In this document: piece after piece, positions 56,501-59,015 of the stretch
Position numbering within the stretch: the stretch's first letter is position 1
Layout: each line of letters starts with the position of its first letter
Source of the DNA: Saprolegnia diclina VS20
Lineage: Eukaryota > Oomycota > Saprolegniomycetes > Saprolegniales > Saprolegniaceae
Assembly: GCF_000281045.1 (NCBI RefSeq)
Contig: NW_008246069.1
Location: 503,456-562,470 of the forward strand
DNA length: 59,015 bases
Direction: 5' to 3'
Program-made: the position numbers and the translations under genes
Notes under the pieces: generated by a model
Told to the model about the DNA's origin: nothing
Seen by the model: the letters and a program-made list of their open reading frames with translations, nothing else
Database searches by the model: none

Positions 56501-58937
56501 CGCCATTTGTCGTTCGAGGCGGATTCCTCGATTTTCCATACTAACCATACGAATTAGACGGGATCGTCCTCGGAGAAGCGCAAGCAAAAGGAGAAGCTCA
56601 TGGCGACCATCGACAAGCTCGTGACGGAACAGAAGGACCAAGTCGCGCACCGGAAGCGCATCTTTGAGCGGCTTGAAGCCCAGAAACACACGTTTTTCAC
56701 GTTGGCGGTCGACACGACCGTCTCGGAGCTGCTGCAAAAGTGCATTGTCCCGCGCGCGCTGCTGTCGCCCGAGGACGCCATGTACTGCGCCAAGTTTATG
56801 CAGCATCTGCACGAGATCGAGACGCCGAACCTGAGCACGCTGCAGTACTACCACAAGGTGACGCTCAACCTCTCGGGCCTCGTCCTGTGTACGACCGAGC
56901 GCGAAGCGTCCAACTTTGGGATCTTTTTGAAAGAGTCGCATGCGCTCCTTGCGCGCTGGTTCCACGCCCCCGACGACTTTGTTGCCGAGGGCGCCAGCAA
57001 GGTTGGCTTTAGCGTCTCGCTCAACGACCCGAGCGCCCGCATGGAGCACTACCAATACCGTCCAACGTACGCCAAGTGGCAAAAACGCATGGAGCGCGTG
57101 TACGCAAGTGCGCTCGGCAGCGCCGAGTACATGCCGACGCGCAACACGCTCGTGCTGCTCACCAAGATGATCGACGTCTTTCCCGTCTCGAGCGCCAACG
57201 GGTCGCGCCTCTTGAAGCTGGTGGAAACACTCACGACCGACGATCGCGAAGATCTTAAAATCATGGCCAAGCGCTACTCGGCGCTGCTCAAGCGCCGCCT
57301 CGGGACGTTTGCGGACCAAAAGGCGCCCCGGTCCAGCCCGAGTCCGGCGCGGGACGCCAAGGATGCCAAGGATACCAAGGAGCCACGCCGCCGCGAGTCG
57401 ACGACAAATGAGAAGCGGCCGCGATCGCTCTCGCGTGAGAAGGACGATGGCCGCAAGCGGGGCCGTGGTAGTGATCCGGTGCGCCGCCGCGACGACACCG
57501 AGTCGCGCCGGGAACCTCGTCGCGAGACGCCGCCGCCGGCGCGCCGTGAGAGTGGGAGTCGCAAGGACGACAGCAGCAGTGGTCGTGCTTCCAAGGACAG
57601 TCGCAAGGAGGAGCCGGCGGGACGTGGAAAAGAGTCGACGGACGCCAAAGACGACCGCAGCCGCAAGGACGACCGCAAGACCGACCGCAAGGACGATGGT
57701 CGACGCCAGGAGCGCAAGCCCGACGACCGCAAGCCAGATGACCGCAAGTCTGACGACCGCAAGTCTGACGACCGCAAGACCGATGACCGCAAGTCTGACG
57801 ACCGCAAGATGGCGTCCGAGCGCAAGGCTGACGACCGCAAGACTGACGACCGTAAGACTGACGACCGTAAGACTGACGACCGTAAGACTGAGGGCGATCG
57901 CAAGACGTCCGAGCGCAAGACTGAGGGCGACCGCAAGGCGGCCGAGACAAAGCGGGATGCGGACCGCAAGGTTGAGAGCAACCGCAAGGCCGAGGCGGAT
58001 CGCAAGACAGACAGTGACCGCAAGGCAGAAGCTGACAAGAAGGTCAACAGCGACCGCAAGGCCGACAACGATCGCAAGGCGGCGGCGAGTGACCGGAAGA
58101 CGGAAAACGACCGCAAGGCCGAGACGGATCGGAAGGATGAAACGGACCGCAAGGCTGAGAGCAAGGTGGAGAGCGACCGGAAGGCTGAAGCTGACAAGAA
58201 GATGACGAGCGACCGCAAGACTACCAGCGACCGCAAGTCTGAGAACGACCGCAAGTCTGAGAACGACCGCAAGGCGGAAGCCGACCGCAAGACGGAAGCC
58301 GACAAGAAGACCAACAGTGACCGAAAGGCTGAGAACGATCGCAAGGCGGCAGCGAGTGACCGCAAGGCCGACAGTGACCGCAAGCCTCTGCCCGACCGCA
58401 AGCCAGAGGCGGACAAGAAGACGGAGAGCTCGACGGAGAGCAAGTCGGAGAGTCTGCGCAAGGAGGCGACCAAGCCCGAGGGCAGTCGCAACCAAGAGTC
58501 GAAGGACGTGGCCAAGGACGGCGAGTCGGAGGAGGCTGCGTTGCGCCGCCAGCTCCAGGAGAAGCGGGGCGACGTGCGCAAGATGGTGACGCTGAATCGG
58601 AAGCGCGAGCGCGACGAGCCTACGGTCGAGGACCCGCCCAAGCGCCGCATGACGTCGTCGCTGGACGAGGCTGAAGAGAAGCGCATCGTCGAGGCCAACA
58701 ACAAGCGGCTCGCAGAAGAGCGCAAGCAGCGCATGGCCGAGCGCAAGCGCAGCGAGCCGCGCAACACGCCGCCGCCGGCCCCGCGCCGCGACGAGAAGCG
58801 GTACAGTTTTCCGCTTTGGCCACTTGAACTCATGCCGCGTCTATCCTAGTGACCGCTCCGTGAATCGCAACCACGGTCATGGCCGACGGTACGCTAAACG
58901 AGCTGCTTTCGATCGCCGTAACTCATCATTGGACTAG
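53568..58937 (+). CDS. THOC2: THO complex subunit 2 (THO2/THOC2)
   Basis: Scaffold of the THO/TREX complex for transcription-coupled mRNP assembly and export. It starts MDLVTTWTESGQRLA, intron 53611-53654, then a long helical body with the THO2 signature KKIVRINTRSLYTQSKFNLL (REESEGFAKVL), GFFDLDPNRVLDLLLDVYET, YELALERIQAF, FSCEKRYALYQTWQDKYANV, PLGMDVLSFVLI, then KMEDLSQTQLEALAGG (joined over an intron ending GCGCTAG at 55771), ESHALLARWFHAPDDF and the C-terminal MIDVFPVSSANGSRLLKLVE. The rest is a very long DRK-repeat tail. The last intron (GTACAG...CCTAG, about 58801-58848) leads to RDRSVNRNHGHGRRYAKRAA and a TAG at 58935-58937. Reading without that intron would stop at 58849. About seven introns in all. 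Length near 1650 residues is usual. Confidence 0.9.
57655..58400 (+). repeat. DRK-rich tandem coding repeat in THO2 tail
   Basis: More than 40 DRK triplets in units such as KSDDRK, KTDDRK, KAEADRK, KAENDRK. Codon GAC/GAT, CGC, AAG spacing of 18-24 bp gives a degenerate tandem array of about 750 bp. Confidence 0.85.
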
Positions 58938-59015
58938 ACGCAACCGCTAAGCCCTCGCGTACTAGCTCGATGCTCTATACACAAATATCCCTTTGTTCAG
59001 TCTACATTTTGCTTA

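Noticed and set aside
56483-58495. Minus-strand frame of 670 codons with Leu/Val-rich repeats over the THO2 tail
   Set aside because: The repeated residues are the reverse reading of the DRK repeat array, not a membrane protein.
57274-58833. Minus-strand Ser/Leu/Arg-rich frame of 519 codons
   Set aside because: Another frame of the same repeat read in antisense.

Overview
The window is gene-dense eukaryotic nuclear DNA with many short introns (about 30-65 nt, usually GTACG(T) or GTATG(T) at the donor and TAG at the acceptor). Gene content points to an oomycete, most likely a water mould of the Saprolegniales: bZIP-like proteins with the REYRK signature, a tandem-domain phosphagen kinase, diacylglycerol kinases with a membrane anchor, the basal-body protein SSNA1 of flagellated cells, and a RING protein carrying a KWT/EE box that I recall only from stramenopiles. 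The taxon is inferred from family content, not measured. No rRNA, tRNA, CRISPR or recognisable autonomous transposon was seen. An assembly gap (N) covers 20920-21508.

Layout. 0.5-1.6 kb: hypothetical multi-exon gene (-). 2.0-7.5 kb: two tandem diacylglycerol kinases (-). 7.9-11.1 kb: organellar peptide release factor 2 and an LRR protein (-). 11.1-13.0 kb: MORN-repeat protein and Ctr-type copper transporter (+). 13.6-15.2 kb: two bZIP-like paralogues (-). 15.7-20.7 kb: SAPS/PP6 regulatory subunit (+) converging on a DDX42-like DEAD-box helicase (-). 20.9-22.4 kb: gap, a promoter-like repeat and a 190-bp-arm inverted duplication. 22.5-27.7 kb: LSM6, FAN/NSMAF-type BEACH-WD40 protein, SSNA1 (+). 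27.8-30.2 kb: CAMK-like protein kinase (-). 31.6-39.6 kb: cyclophilin (+), mucin-like membrane protein (-), IPT/TIG protein (+), amino-acid permease (+). 40.0-45.6 kb: CDC26-like APC/C subunit (-), RING protein (+), armadillo-like/WW protein (-). 45.7-52.9 kb: polytopic membrane protein (+), NDPK-like pseudoenzyme (-), small acidic protein (-), two-domain phosphagen kinase (-). 53.1-58.9 kb: a possible micro-gene (-) and THO complex subunit 2 (+).

Most genes are housekeeping: RNA processing and export (LSM6, DDX42-like, THO2), cell cycle (CDC26, SAPS), lipid signalling (two DGKs, FAN), transport (Ctr, amino-acid permease) and energy buffering (phosphagen kinase). There is no operon logic, but several gene pairs are divergent across less than 100 bp (LRR/MORN; ARM-WW/membrane protein).

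The least ordinary observations are: (i) a 129-bp element found twice, each time in the same orientation and 32-35 bp before a start codon of unrelated reading frames (1600-1728 and 21767-21894); (ii) right after the second copy, a near-perfect inverted duplication of a gene 5' end (21917-22314) whose few differences are mostly synonymous; (iii) a palindromic TATCCGGATA-type motif just before at least five start codons; and (iv) CCAAT triplets at 26-27 bp spacing in two promoters. Exon joins were made by eye from splice consensus and reading frame, so individual exon borders may be off.
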